Source: Flavobacteriales bacterium (GTDB taxonomy: Bacteria; Bacteroidota; Bacteroidia; Flavobacteriales_D; Crocinitomicaceae). Taken from it: a DNA stretch of 22,729 nt. A model generated the notes under the pieces. That model ran no database searches, was not told the origin of the DNA, and saw only the letters and a list, made by a program, of their open reading frames with translations. The position numbers and the translations under genes were made by a program. Shown here piece by piece: positions 7,590 to 15,650 of the stretch; position 1 is the first letter of the stretch; each line of letters begins with the position of its first letter. The stretch lies in the NCBI GenBank assembly GCA_018665005.1, contig JABJEE010000192.1:1-22729 (forward strand), written 5' to 3'.

Positions 7590-8173
7590 TCAAAGGTGTT
7601 AATCATTTCAGTTAAATCAACTTTTAGATAGCTCAATACATGTCTCAAAGAATCATACTTTGGTACACAATTTAGAACAAGCTCACCTCTAACAAAGTTT
7701 TGTAAGGAATCAGTCAAGTAAAACTGGAAATTTGTAGCAACATCTCCTTTAAGTTCGAATAAGGTGCCGTATACCTTACTTTCATTATCGATGATTTGAT
7801 CATATGCGATATCAGAGGCTTTCATTTTGTGAAAATCAACCTCTTGATTAGAAAAATTAATGAGACCCCCGATGGAATCAGGATGATCCACTTTTTTGTA
7901 AAAGAGATTAATGTTCCCATTAAACTCCTTACCTAAATAAATTTCTTGTTCACAATAATATTCATTGCAGTTCACAGAGGGTTTAAGTGTGCAATAATCA
8001 GAAATATTAAATTGAAAAGGAGCTACTCCTTTTTCGATGTGGTAAGAATGTTTAGGAAATTCCTGTTTTAGAAAAGTTGGAGGTTTTGGATTTGGAGCAT
8101 CTTCTTCACAAGATGTAAAAACAACCAGGCCTAAAAACACAATAACGACTATACTAAAAGATGTTTTATTCAT
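7574..8173 (-). CDS. gldD: Gliding motility lipoprotein GldD
   Basis: The 199-residue protein has a lipoprotein signal peptide with a lipobox ending at Cys22 (VFTSCEED), followed by a Pro-rich linker (PNPKPP). The body resembles GldD in pattern: FPKHSYH, an NLFYKKVDHPD segment, FHKMKASDIAYDQIIDNESKVYGTLFELKGDVATNFQFYLTDS, and the C-terminal RGELVLNCVPKYDSLRHVLSYLKVDLTEMINTFEW. In Flavobacterium johnsoniae GldD is needed for gliding and for type IX secretion-dependent functions, and sits next to gldE. Here gldE lies immediately upstream with an 8-nt overlap, which strengthens the assignment. Homologues also occur in non-gliding Bacteroidota, so gliding itself is not proven. Confidence 0.88.
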   Translation of the reverse strand: MNKTSFSIVVIVFLGLVVFTSCEEDAPNPKPPTFLKQEFPKHSYHIEKGVAPFQFNISDYCTLKPSVNCNEYYCEQEIYLGKEFNGNINLFYKKVDHPDSIGGLINFSNQEVDFHKMKASDIAYDQIIDNESKVYGTLFELKGDVATNFQFYLTDSLQNFVRGELVLNCVPKYDSLRHVLSYLKVDLTEMINTFEWQQD

Positions 8174-9482
8174 GATTCGAAATCACTTTAAGGGTTTTAA
8201 TTCTTCTTTTGTCGGATGACTCTACAATGATTTTGTTTTTACCTACAACAATGAACTCATTGTTCTTGAGTATTCGCCCAGCTTGTTCAATAACAAATCC
8301 GCCAAGTGTTTCAGCTTCTCCTTTAAGACTTTCGAAAAGATCATCTTCTATTTTAGATACTTTGTAAAAGTCCATTAATGATGTTCTGCCTTCGAAAATG
8401 AAGGTGTGGTCATCTATTTTTGAATAGACCAAGTCCTCCTCATCAAATTCATCAGTAATATCGCCTACAATTTCTTCTAAAATATCTTCTAAAGTAACGA
8501 TCCCGGATGCACCACCATACTCATCAACAACTATTGACAAGTGCATTTTTAAGTTTTTAAAATCTTGAAGAAGGTCATTTATTTTTTTGTTTTCAGGAAT
8601 AAAAAAAGGCTTCCTTAGCGTACTTTGCCAGTTGAATTTATCATCCTGATTTAAATAAGGAAGAAGATCTTTTATGTAAAGAATCCCAACAACTTGATCC
8701 GCTGTTTCCTTATACACCGGTATCCTAGAAAAACCTGAATCAAGTACAAATTGTTTGATTTCACTAAATTTCATCTCTAAATCAACTGCAGCTACTTCCA
8801 CACGGGCTTTCATGATTTGGGAAGCTTCTGTTTTACCGAACTTTACAATTCCTTCTAATATTTTATGATCATCCTCCGCAGTTTCTTCTTTTGTAATGGC
8901 AACAGCCTGTTCTAAATCGGAAGAAGAAAGATTGACAGTCGCTTTTCCTTTTCCATTAAAAATTCTTGAGCTTTTTACTAATAGATTGGCTATCCAATAT
9001 ATAAGGGGAAACTTATATAAAATACTTAATGGACGAGCCATAATTCTCGATACTTTGGTAGCGTTTTTAACTGCAAATATTTTGGGAATAACTTCTCCCC
9101 AAAGTAATATTAAAAGTGTAATGCCAATCACTTCGACGAAAAACCTAAAATAGCTTTCATCTAATGGAAAAAAATGATTAATGATAAAACTGGAAAGAAT
9201 TACAATGCCAACATTCAAAAAATTATTAGTGATAAGTATAGTTGCTAAAAGCTCTTTTGGTGTATTTAATAATTCTAAAATAAGTTTTGATCTGGGGGAG
9301 TTTTCTTGTTTTAGTTGGTCAGTGTCTTGGGGTGATAAAGAAAAAAAAGCGGATTCAGCACCTGATACAAGAGCAGAGAGCATCAGTAAAACAGCGACAA
9401 TGCTTATGAATAAAATTACACTACCATCTGGCTTTACAATTAGCAAATTCATAATATTTGAAGAAGATTCTGCTATTTCCAT
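8166..9482 (-). CDS. gldE: GldE, CNNM/CorC-type membrane protein with CBS domains
   Basis: The protein (438 residues) has three to four N-terminal membrane segments of the CNNM/DUF21 type. They include ISIVAVLLMLSALVSGAESAFFSL near residues 26-49, LLATILITNNFLNVGIVILS near 80, and FVEVIGITLLILLWGEVIPK near 115. A CBS-domain pair follows (around 220-335, containing FSRIPVYKETADQVVGILYIKDLL and LSIVVDEYGGASGIVTLEDILEEIVGDI), then a C-terminal CorC/HlyC domain. Such proteins are linked to divalent cation transport; GldE was identified in F. johnsoniae as a partner of GldD in gliding. Its ATG directly abuts the ssb stop, and its end overlaps gldD by 8 nt, giving a coupled ssb-gldE-gldD unit. Confidence 0.92.
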   Translation of the reverse strand: MEIAESSSNIMNLLIVKPDGSVILFISIVAVLLMLSALVSGAESAFFSLSPQDTDQLKQENSPRSKLILELLNTPKELLATILITNNFLNVGIVILSSFIINHFFPLDESYFRFFVEVIGITLLILLWGEVIPKIFAVKNATKVSRIMARPLSILYKFPLIYWIANLLVKSSRIFNGKGKATVNLSSSDLEQAVAITKEETAEDDHKILEGIVKFGKTEASQIMKARVEVAAVDLEMKFSEIKQFVLDSGFSRIPVYKETADQVVGILYIKDLLPYLNQDDKFNWQSTLRKPFFIPENKKINDLLQDFKNLKMHLSIVVDEYGGASGIVTLEDILEEIVGDITDEFDEEDLVYSKIDDHTFIFEGRTSLMDFYKVSKIEDDLFESLKGEAETLGGFVIEQAGRILKNNEFIVVGKNKIIVESSDKRRIKTLKVISNHE

Positions 9483-9923
9483 TTAAAAGGGTAGTGAATC
9501 ATTAGGGTCACTCTCTAAATTCTCAATTTTCGAATTCTCCGTTTGACTTTCAACTGTATATGGAGACTTTGGTTTTTCTTGTGCGTCTGAACGAGAAAGA
9601 ATAGTCATTTCGTCACCAATAACTTCAACATTATATCTTGTATTTCCTTCGCGATCTTGCCAAGATCTTTTCTTTAACCGTCCTTCAATATAAACTTTTG
9701 TTCCTTTTTTTAGAAACTTTTCGGCTACTTCAGCGAGTCCTCGCCATAAGACGATGTCGTGCCAATCGGTATTTTCGATTTTTTTACCAGATTGTTTATC
9801 AGTATACGACTCAGAGGTTGCAATTGAAAAGGACGCAAGCGTGGCCCCATTATCGAGCTTCCTTATTTCGGGATCTCTACCAAGATTTCCAATTAGAATT
9901 ACTTTATTCACGCTTCCGTTCAT
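9483..9923 (-). CDS. ssb: Single-stranded DNA-binding protein
   Basis: The 146-residue SSB protects single-stranded DNA and recruits replication and repair enzymes. It has the OB-fold start VNKVILIGNLGRDPEIR, the conserved WHDIVLWRGLAEVAEKFLKKGTKVYIEGRL, and a short disordered linker. The acidic protein-interaction tip is DPNDSLPF, close to the canonical DDDIPF. It lies 38 nt after topA and ends flush against gldE. Flavobacterial ssb-gldE-gldD loci often have mutY upstream; here topA takes that place. No complete promoter is visible in the topA-ssb spacer, so transcription from topA or from within it is likely. Confidence 0.96.
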   Translation of the reverse strand: MNGSVNKVILIGNLGRDPEIRKLDNGATLASFSIATSESYTDKQSGKKIENTDWHDIVLWRGLAEVAEKFLKKGTKVYIEGRLKKRSWQDREGNTRYNVEVIGDEMTILSRSDAQEKPKSPYTVESQTENSKIENLESDPNDSLPF

Positions 9924-9961
9924 ATACTAAAGTTAAAAAAAATCTAATTGTTATAATGAGA

Positions 9962-12277
9962 TTACTTAGAGGCTTTCCTTTTTCCTCTTGTTTTTTTTGG
10001 CTGATTTTCAATGATTTCCAAACATTCTTTAAGGTCTAATTCCTCAGCAACTTTCCCTTTTGGAATTTTATAATTCTTTTTACCCTTTTTAATATAAGGC
10101 CCGTATTTGCCATTTAAAACGAGTAAATCTGGATCCTCCGGAAATGTTTTGATTTTATTGGCTTCGCTCTGCTTTACCTTTTCGACATGTAAAGCAACAG
10201 CATCTTCTAATGAAATCTCCATGGGATCAATTTCTTTTGGTATAGATGAATAGATTCTTTCCACTTGAACGTATGGACCAAACCTTCCTATATTTACCTT
10301 GACTTCATTGCCTTCATGTTCACCAAGTATTCTAGGAAGTTTAAAAAGTTCAAGGGCTTCTTCTAGAGTAATTGAGTTTATTGATTGGGAGTCTAAAAGT
10401 GAGGCGAATTTTGGTTTTTCTCCATCTTCTTTCTCATCTCCGATTTGAGCCATTGGACCAAATTTACCTATCCGAACAATAACCTTTCTTCCATTATCTG
10501 GATGCTCTCCCAAAGATCTCTCACCCGTCGCTCTTTCCGCGTTTTCAGTCGTGTCCTCAACTCCTGTATGGAATGGTGTGTAAAACTCTGAGAGCATTTT
10601 TTTCCATTCTAAATTTCCTTTAGCAATATGATCAAATTGGTTCTCTATTGTGGCAGTGAATTGATAATCCATGATTTGCTCAAAATTATCTTGAAGAAAA
10701 TGTGTAACAACAATTCCAATGTCAGTAGGCGATAGCTTGTTTTTTTCTCGACCTGTGATTTCAGTTTTGTCCTCAATCTCAATATTTTCATCAATCAAAA
10801 TCAATTGCTTGTAGGATCTTTCAATGCCATCTTTCAATTTCTTTTCAACATATCCCCTCTTTTGAATGGTTGAAATTGTAGGGGCATAAGTTGATGGTCT
10901 TCCAATACCAAGTTCTTCAAGTTTTTTAACCAGAGATGCCTCAACGAATCTTGCTGGCGGTCTCGAAAATCGTTGGGTGGCTGTTATTTTATTTGCTTCT
11001 AAACTTTCCCCCTCAGTCACTGAAGGCAGTAACCCTTGCGTATCATCATCTTCATCATCCTGGAGATTACTCGCAATGTAAACGGATAAAAAACCATCAA
11101 ATACAATAACCTCACCCTTACAATTAAAATGCTCTTTCAATCCATCTGCTCCAATTTTTATTGTAGTTCTTTCTAGTTTTGCATCACTCATTTGACTTGA
11201 AATAGCACGTTTCCAGATCAGCTCATACAAGCGAGATTCATCATGATCCATTTCAACTTCCTTGACATCAAAGTTGCTCGGTCTGATGGCTTCGTGAGCT
11301 TCTTGTGCTCCACTCGATTTCGTTGTAAATTGTTTTGGGTTTGAATAATTATCACCATAATTATCAATAATACTTTTCTGTGCACTTTCTCTCGCGGATT
11401 GTGAAAGATTTACAGAATCTGTTCTCATATACGTAATGTGTCCAGATTCATAAAGCTTTTGCGCCACGGACATCGTTCTTGAAACAGAAAAGCCTAATTT
11501 CAAACTGGCTTCTTGCTGTAGTGTAGATGTCGTAAAAGGCGCGGAAGGTTTTTTTGTCGCAGGTTTTTTATCAACAGAGATTACATTGAAGTTTTTGCCA
11601 ATTGAATTATTTAAAAACGATTGGGTTTGTTCCAGTGAATCAAATTGTGTCGACAAGTCACCTGCTATTTTTCCATTCGCTGATTTGAATGCTCCATTTA
11701 CCTTAAAATATGTTTTTGACTCATACTTCTGAATATCTTCCTCTCTTTCAACGATTAATTTGACTGCAACGGATTGGACTCTACCCGCAGACAGACTTGG
11801 TCTGATTTTTCTCCAAAGAACAGGTGAAAGTTCAAAACCAACAATTCGATCCAGTATACGACGAGCTTGTTGGGCATCCACGAGTTTTTGATTTACAGTG
11901 CGATATTGGTTAATCGCTTTTAAAATCGCCGTTTTTGTTATCTCGTTAAAGGTTATCCTTCTTGTATCTTTTTTCTCAAGGTTTAGCGTTTCTTTTAAGT
12001 GCCAAGAAATAGCTTCTCCCTCACGATCCTCATCCGTCGCTAGCCATACGACTTCGGCTGCTTTCGCAAGCTTTTTAAGCTCTGCAACGATTTGTTTCTT
12101 ATCTGCGGAAACTTCGTAAACAGGATCGAAACCATTTTCAATATCTACGGATAATCCTTTTTTCGCGAGGTCTCTGACGTGACCAAAGCTTGATTTAACG
12201 ATGTAGTCCTTTCCTAAGTAATTTTCTATGGTTTTGGCTTTAGCGGGGGACTCAACAATGACTAGGTTTTTTGACAT
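9962..12277 (-). CDS. topA: DNA topoisomerase I (type IA)
   Basis: TopA relaxes negative supercoils by transient single-strand cleavage. The 771-residue protein has the Toprim domain (Glu9 in VIVESPAKAKTI; acidic cluster DEDRE at 82-86), the SAGRVQSVAVKLI motif, and the catalytic Tyr283 in SGHITYMRTDSVNLS. RFVEASLVKKLEELGIGRPSTYA follows in domain IV. The C-terminus has no cysteine zinc ribbons. Instead it carries three topoisomerase I C-terminal repeats with the core G(K/R)(F/Y)GP (IGKFGP, IGRFGP, NGKYGP) and a basic tail PKKTRGKRKASK. It is the first gene of topA-ssb-gldE-gldD-folK, has its own promoter at 12298-12330, and is divergent from miaB. Confidence 0.97.
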   Translation of the reverse strand: MSKNLVIVESPAKAKTIENYLGKDYIVKSSFGHVRDLAKKGLSVDIENGFDPVYEVSADKKQIVAELKKLAKAAEVVWLATDEDREGEAISWHLKETLNLEKKDTRRITFNEITKTAILKAINQYRTVNQKLVDAQQARRILDRIVGFELSPVLWRKIRPSLSAGRVQSVAVKLIVEREEDIQKYESKTYFKVNGAFKSANGKIAGDLSTQFDSLEQTQSFLNNSIGKNFNVISVDKKPATKKPSAPFTTSTLQQEASLKLGFSVSRTMSVAQKLYESGHITYMRTDSVNLSQSARESAQKSIIDNYGDNYSNPKQFTTKSSGAQEAHEAIRPSNFDVKEVEMDHDESRLYELIWKRAISSQMSDAKLERTTIKIGADGLKEHFNCKGEVIVFDGFLSVYIASNLQDDEDDDTQGLLPSVTEGESLEANKITATQRFSRPPARFVEASLVKKLEELGIGRPSTYAPTISTIQKRGYVEKKLKDGIERSYKQLILIDENIEIEDKTEITGREKNKLSPTDIGIVVTHFLQDNFEQIMDYQFTATIENQFDHIAKGNLEWKKMLSEFYTPFHTGVEDTTENAERATGERSLGEHPDNGRKVIVRIGKFGPMAQIGDEKEDGEKPKFASLLDSQSINSITLEEALELFKLPRILGEHEGNEVKVNIGRFGPYVQVERIYSSIPKEIDPMEISLEDAVALHVEKVKQSEANKIKTFPEDPDLLVLNGKYGPYIKKGKKNYKIPKGKVAEELDLKECLEIIENQPKKTRGKRKASK

Positions 12278-12297
12278 AATCGGATTTTGTTATTTGG

Positions 12298-12330
12298 CAA
12301 ATGTATGTTTTCTTAACGTCAACTTTCAAA
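12298..12330 (-). promoter_or_regulatory. Promoter of topA and probably ssb-gldE-gldD-folK
   Basis: On the minus strand TTTG (12330-12327) is followed after 21 nt by TACATTTG (12305-12298), matching TTG-N17-23-TAnnTTTG. The expected transcription start is near 12292, about 15 nt before the topA ATG. The spacing is slightly longer than the 19 nt seen at the other promoters in the window. Confidence 0.62.
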
Positions 12331-12362
12331 TGTTTGTTTGAAATAATTTCTTTTTTTAAATA

Positions 12363-12377
12363 TTAACCATAGGTTAA
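12363..12377. promoter_or_regulatory. Palindrome TTAACC-ATA-GGTTAA, candidate operator
   Basis: A perfect 6-bp inverted repeat with a 3-nt centre lies midway in the 188-nt topA-miaB divergent region, 33 nt beyond the topA -33 element and 37 nt before the miaB TGACA/TGTCA element. It is too short and lacks a T-run to be a terminator. Its position between two outward promoters suggests a binding site for a dimeric regulator, but no cognate protein is identifiable here. Confidence 0.35.
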
Positions 12378-12406
12378 AAAGAAAATCAAGATGTTAAAAA
12401 ACATTA

Positions 12407-12419
12407 TGACATTTTGTCA
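12407..12419. promoter_or_regulatory. Palindrome TGACA-TTT-TGTCA over the miaB -33 element
   Basis: A perfect 5-bp inverted repeat with a 3-nt centre. The TTG taken as the miaB -33 element (12414-12416) lies within it, so a protein bound here would be expected to block RNA polymerase. The same pentamers occur in the inverted repeat before groES. The structure is seen; an operator role is inferred. Confidence 0.4.
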
Positions 12420-12443
12420 GACTTGATGTTTTTAGTAAATTTG
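12414..12443 (+). promoter_or_regulatory. Promoter of the miaB operon
   Basis: TTG (12414-12416; TTTG if read from 12413) is followed after 19 nt by TAAATTTG (12436-12443), an exact match to the Bacteroidota consensus. Transcription should begin near 12449, about 16 nt before the miaB ATG. The -33 element is embedded in the palindrome at 12407-12419. Confidence 0.78.
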
Positions 12444-12465
12444 TAGCCTAAATTTATTTTCATTC

Positions 12466-13899
12466 ATGTTAAACGACGATAAGGTTATTTTAGAGGAAAG
12501 GCAAGGAGAGGTTCATGAAAATGATGCCTCAACCGGTTTAGTTGGTTCAAAGAAATTATATATAGAGAGTTATGGTTGTCAAATGAATTTCTCTGACAGT
12601 GAGGTTGTTGCTTCAATAATGAATAAAAATGGTTATTCAACAACAAGAGATATTGACGAGGCAAATGTTGTTTTAATAAATACCTGTTCTATTAGAGACA
12701 ATGCGGAAAAACGCGTTCGGAATAGATTGACTGAATTCAAAAAGAAAAAGAACGATAATCCAGATTTGGTTGTTGGAATATTGGGCTGCATGGCCGAAAG
12801 ATTAAAAAAATCATTACTTGAGCAAGAACAACTTGTGGATTTGGTCGCAGGGCCAGATGCTTATCGTGACTTGCCAAATTTAATTGATGAGGTTGGGACA
12901 GGACAAAGGGCCGTTAATGTTCTATTATCTCGAGACGAAACCTATGCAGACATATCACCTGTTAGATTAGACAAAGGCGGCGTTTCCGCTTTTGTAACGA
13001 TCATGCGTGGTTGTGATAATATGTGTTCATTTTGCGTAGTTCCTTTTACCCGAGGAAGAGAACGATCAAGAGATCCAGAAACCATAGTAAAAGAATGCCA
13101 AGATCTTTTTTCGAATGGATATCGAGAAGTAACTCTACTTGGTCAGAATGTCGATAGTTATCGTTGGAATATTACAAATAAAGGTCAAATCAAAAACCCT
13201 TTAAAAGCGACTGTAAATTTTGCTGAGCTAATGGAAATGGTCGCAAAAGTGTCACCAGATTTAAGGGTGCGTTTTTCGACATCTCATCCGAAAGATATGA
13301 CCGATGACGTCTTATATGCAATGGCAAAATATGAGAATCTATGTAATTATATTCATCTACCCGTTCAATCGGGTAATTCGGATGTTTTAAAACGAATGAA
13401 TCGAGGTTATTCGAGAGAATGGTATATAAAAAGAATCGAGGCAATACATAAAATCATACCTGATTGTGCGATTTCAACAGATGTCATATCTGGTTTTTGT
13501 GGAGAAACGGATGTAGAGCATTCCGAGACACTTTCTTTAATGGATTTCGTGAAATACGACTTTGCTTACATGTTTAAGTATTCAGAGAGACCCAAAACTC
13601 TTGCAGAGCGAAAGTTTGAAGATGATGTTCCAGAGGAAGTGAAGTCTAGTCGACTTTCTGAGATTATTGAAAAACAATTAAAATATAGTCTGGAGTCTAA
13701 TAAAAAACGCATTGGTTTGGTAGAAAAGGTTCTGATTGAAGGAGAATCAAAAAGATCCGATGAGCACATGTGTGGAAGAACAAGTAGAAACTCCATGGTC
13801 GTTTTTCCAAAAGGAAAAGGTCTGAAGGGGGAATACGTTCAGGTGAAAATAAACGATTGTACCTCAGCAACTCTTATGGGAGAGGAAATAAATCATTAA
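12466..13899 (+). CDS. miaB: tRNA-2-methylthio-N6-dimethylallyladenosine synthase
   Basis: MiaB is a radical-SAM methylthiotransferase that adds the methylthio group to i6A37 of tRNAs reading UNN codons. The 477-residue protein has the N-terminal methylthiotransferase domain with auxiliary-cluster cysteines Cys38 (SYGCQMN), Cys74 (NTCSIR) and Cys108 (LGCMAE). The radical-SAM motif is Cys183-x3-Cys187-x2-Cys190 in RGCDNMCSFCVVPFTRG, and HLPVQSGNSDVLKRMNRGYSR follows. A C-terminal TRAM domain (KVLIEGESKR...GRTSRNSMVVFP) ends the protein. The first 28 residues are an acidic extension before the domain. It is the first gene of the long plus-strand operon; its tandem stop TAATAA is directly followed by the next ATG. 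Confidence 0.97.
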   Translation: MLNDDKVILEERQGEVHENDASTGLVGSKKLYIESYGCQMNFSDSEVVASIMNKNGYSTTRDIDEANVVLINTCSIRDNAEKRVRNRLTEFKKKKNDNPDLVVGILGCMAERLKKSLLEQEQLVDLVAGPDAYRDLPNLIDEVGTGQRAVNVLLSRDETYADISPVRLDKGGVSAFVTIMRGCDNMCSFCVVPFTRGRERSRDPETIVKECQDLFSNGYREVTLLGQNVDSYRWNITNKGQIKNPLKATVNFAELMEMVAKVSPDLRVRFSTSHPKDMTDDVLYAMAKYENLCNYIHLPVQSGNSDVLKRMNRGYSREWYIKRIEAIHKIIPDCAISTDVISGFCGETDVEHSETLSLMDFVKYDFAYMFKYSERPKTLAERKFEDDVPEEVKSSRLSEIIEKQLKYSLESNKKRIGLVEKVLIEGESKRSDEHMCGRTSRNSMVVFPKGKGLKGEYVQVKINDCTSATLMGEEINH

Positions 13900-13902
13900 T
13901 AA

Positions 13903-15138
13903 ATGACGGTACAGCAAATAAAACAGAGGTTTGGAATCATTGGCAATACAGCTGCTTTAAACCGTGCGTTAGAAGTTTCTGCTCAGGTAGCTCCAACTGA
14001 TATATCGGTTTTAGTTACAGGAGAAAGCGGTACAGGAAAAGAGATTATTCCTCAGGTAATTCATCAGCTGAGTTCCAGAAAACATGGCCAATATATTGCT
14101 GTAAATTGCGGAGCAATACCCGAAGGCACAATTGATTCTGAATTGTTTGGTCATGAAAAAGGTGCATTTACAGGGGCTTCTGGAAGTCGTCTTGGTTACT
14201 TTGAGGTGGCGGATGGTGGTACGATCTTCTTGGATGAAGTTGCAGAACTGCCCATGCAAACCCAAGTCAGATTATTACGTGTATTAGAAACGGGAGAATT
14301 TATGCGAGTAGGTGCTTCTAAAGTGATAAAAACCAATGTAAGGGTTGTTGCAGCAACAAATGAAAATATGATTGCAGCGATTTCGTCAGGTAAATTCCGA
14401 GAGGATTTGTATTACAGGTTAAACACTGTGCCAATTCAACTACCGGCATTAAAAAATAGAAAAGAAGACATTCATCTATTATTTAGAAAATTCGCACATG
14501 ATTTTGCGGATAAATATAGAATGCCCGCAATAAAGCTGAGTGATGATGCGGTTCAATTAATAGAGTCTTGCCCCTGGCCAGGTAACATTAGACAGCTTAA
14601 AAATTTAGTAGAACAGCTTTCTGTAATTGAAACTACAAGAGATATTGATGGGTTTACGCTGTCTAACTATATTCAGACAAAGAGCGAGAGTACGGATTTG
14701 GTTTTAAGAAAAAACAAGACTGATAATGATTTTAGTGAAAGAGAATTGATGTATAAGTTTTTATTCGATATGAAAAAAGATCTAACTGAGCTGAAAAAAC
14801 TTGTTGTCGACATTATATCTAAAGGAGGTGAAATCTCACTAACCGATGGTCAATCGGCGATTGTAAATAGGATGTACAGTGATGTTGAAGGAAATCCAAT
14901 ATCGTCCCCAAGGTCATTACCAGAGTCTGGAACAAATCTTGATATTGAAGACCGTGGTAATTTTGAAGTTCATCAAGAGGTTGAGGAATCTCTTTCTTTA
15001 GAGGATCGTGAAAAGGAGCTTATTAAAAAAGCATTGGATAAGCACCGAGGAAAAAGAAAATACGCGGCAAGTGAGTTGGGGATTTCTGAACGCACGCTTT
15101 ACCGTAAAATCAAAGAATATAATCTCACGGAGAAATGA
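13903..15138 (+). CDS. Sigma-54-dependent transcriptional activator without a sensory domain
   Basis: This is an enhancer-binding protein that uses ATP hydrolysis to open sigma-54 holoenzyme promoters. The AAA+ domain begins almost at residue 10: Walker A GESGTGKE (40-47), the sigma-54 contact loop GAFTGA (87-92), and Walker B GGTIFLDE (105-112). Arginine-finger region FREDLYYRLN and CPWPGNIRQLKNL follow. A linker of about 110 residues leads to a Fis-type helix-turn-helix (KRKYAASELGISERTLYRKIKEYNL). No response-receiver, GAF, PAS or V4R domain precedes the AAA+ module, so activity must be set by another partner or by its own level. The gene starts 3 nt after miaB and overlaps lptE by 4 nt (ATGA). 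Its targets are unknown; linkage to lptE and secG hints at envelope functions. Confidence 0.93.
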   Translation: MTVQQIKQRFGIIGNTAALNRALEVSAQVAPTDISVLVTGESGTGKEIIPQVIHQLSSRKHGQYIAVNCGAIPEGTIDSELFGHEKGAFTGASGSRLGYFEVADGGTIFLDEVAELPMQTQVRLLRVLETGEFMRVGASKVIKTNVRVVAATNENMIAAISSGKFREDLYYRLNTVPIQLPALKNRKEDIHLLFRKFAHDFADKYRMPAIKLSDDAVQLIESCPWPGNIRQLKNLVEQLSVIETTRDIDGFTLSNYIQTKSESTDLVLRKNKTDNDFSERELMYKFLFDMKKDLTELKKLVVDIISKGGEISLTDGQSAIVNRMYSDVEGNPISSPRSLPESGTNLDIEDRGNFEVHQEVEESLSLEDREKELIKKALDKHRGKRKYAASELGISERTLYRKIKEYNLTEK

Positions 15139-15650
15139 GGTTAAATTTAATATACATTTTATCTGCACTATCCTTATTATTGGTTTCATGTTGGCCTTCA
15201 AGCGTAAGTTTTAAAGATTCGGGGTCAATGCCGGAGGAGTGGAAAACTTTCACTGTTGAGATGATTGAGAACAATGCTCCAAATTGCCCACTTAGTTACG
15301 GCCCAGTATTGACTGAAATTCTTAAAGACGGTATTCAGAATAACACTAGACTAACTCTCAATACAAATAAGGAAGGTGAAATTGTTTTGACAGGTTTGAT
15401 TGCAGATTACAATGTTTCTCCTATTGCGATTCAGCAGAATGATAATGCTACGAAAAATAGATTAACCATTAGGGTGCAATTTGAATTAATTATTAATTCT
15501 CCTGAAGCTCAAAATGTTAAGTTTGTTTCAACAAGATTTGCTGATTTTGATTCAAATGTTAATTTAGCATCTGTAGAGAGTCAATTAATCGATGATATTA
15601 ATAGTCAGATTTCACAAGATGTCATCAATAAGTTATTATCAAATTGGTAG
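15135..15650 (+). CDS. lptE: LptE-family LPS assembly lipoprotein
   Basis: The 171-residue protein has a lipoprotein signal peptide (MRLNLIYILSALSLLLVSC, lipid-bearing Cys19). The body has the LptE pattern: SVSFKDSGSMPEEWKTFTVEMIENNAPNCPL, L-TLNTNKEGEIVLTGLIADYNVSPIAIQ, and TIRVQFELI. LptE plugs the LptD barrel and delivers LPS to the outer leaflet. The ATGA overlap with the sigma-54 activator supports the start. Bacteroidota LptE proteins are divergent from the E. coli one, so the name rests on domain pattern, length, lipobox and conserved neighbourhood rather than strong identity. Confidence 0.82.
   Translation: MRLNLIYILSALSLLLVSCWPSSVSFKDSGSMPEEWKTFTVEMIENNAPNCPLSYGPVLTEILKDGIQNNTRLTLNTNKEGEIVLTGLIADYNVSPIAIQQNDNATKNRLTIRVQFELIINSPEAQNVKFVSTRFADFDSNVNLASVESQLIDDINSQISQDVINKLLSNW

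Noticed and set aside
9928..9935. TAACTTTA (minus strand) as an ssb promoter
   Set aside because: The last base deviates, no TTG is at the right distance, and the transcript would begin at the ATG itself.
9638..10039. 133-codon open frame on the plus strand across ssb and topA
   Set aside because: It is antisense to two firmly identified genes, lacks a recognisable domain, and its composition follows the complementary codons.
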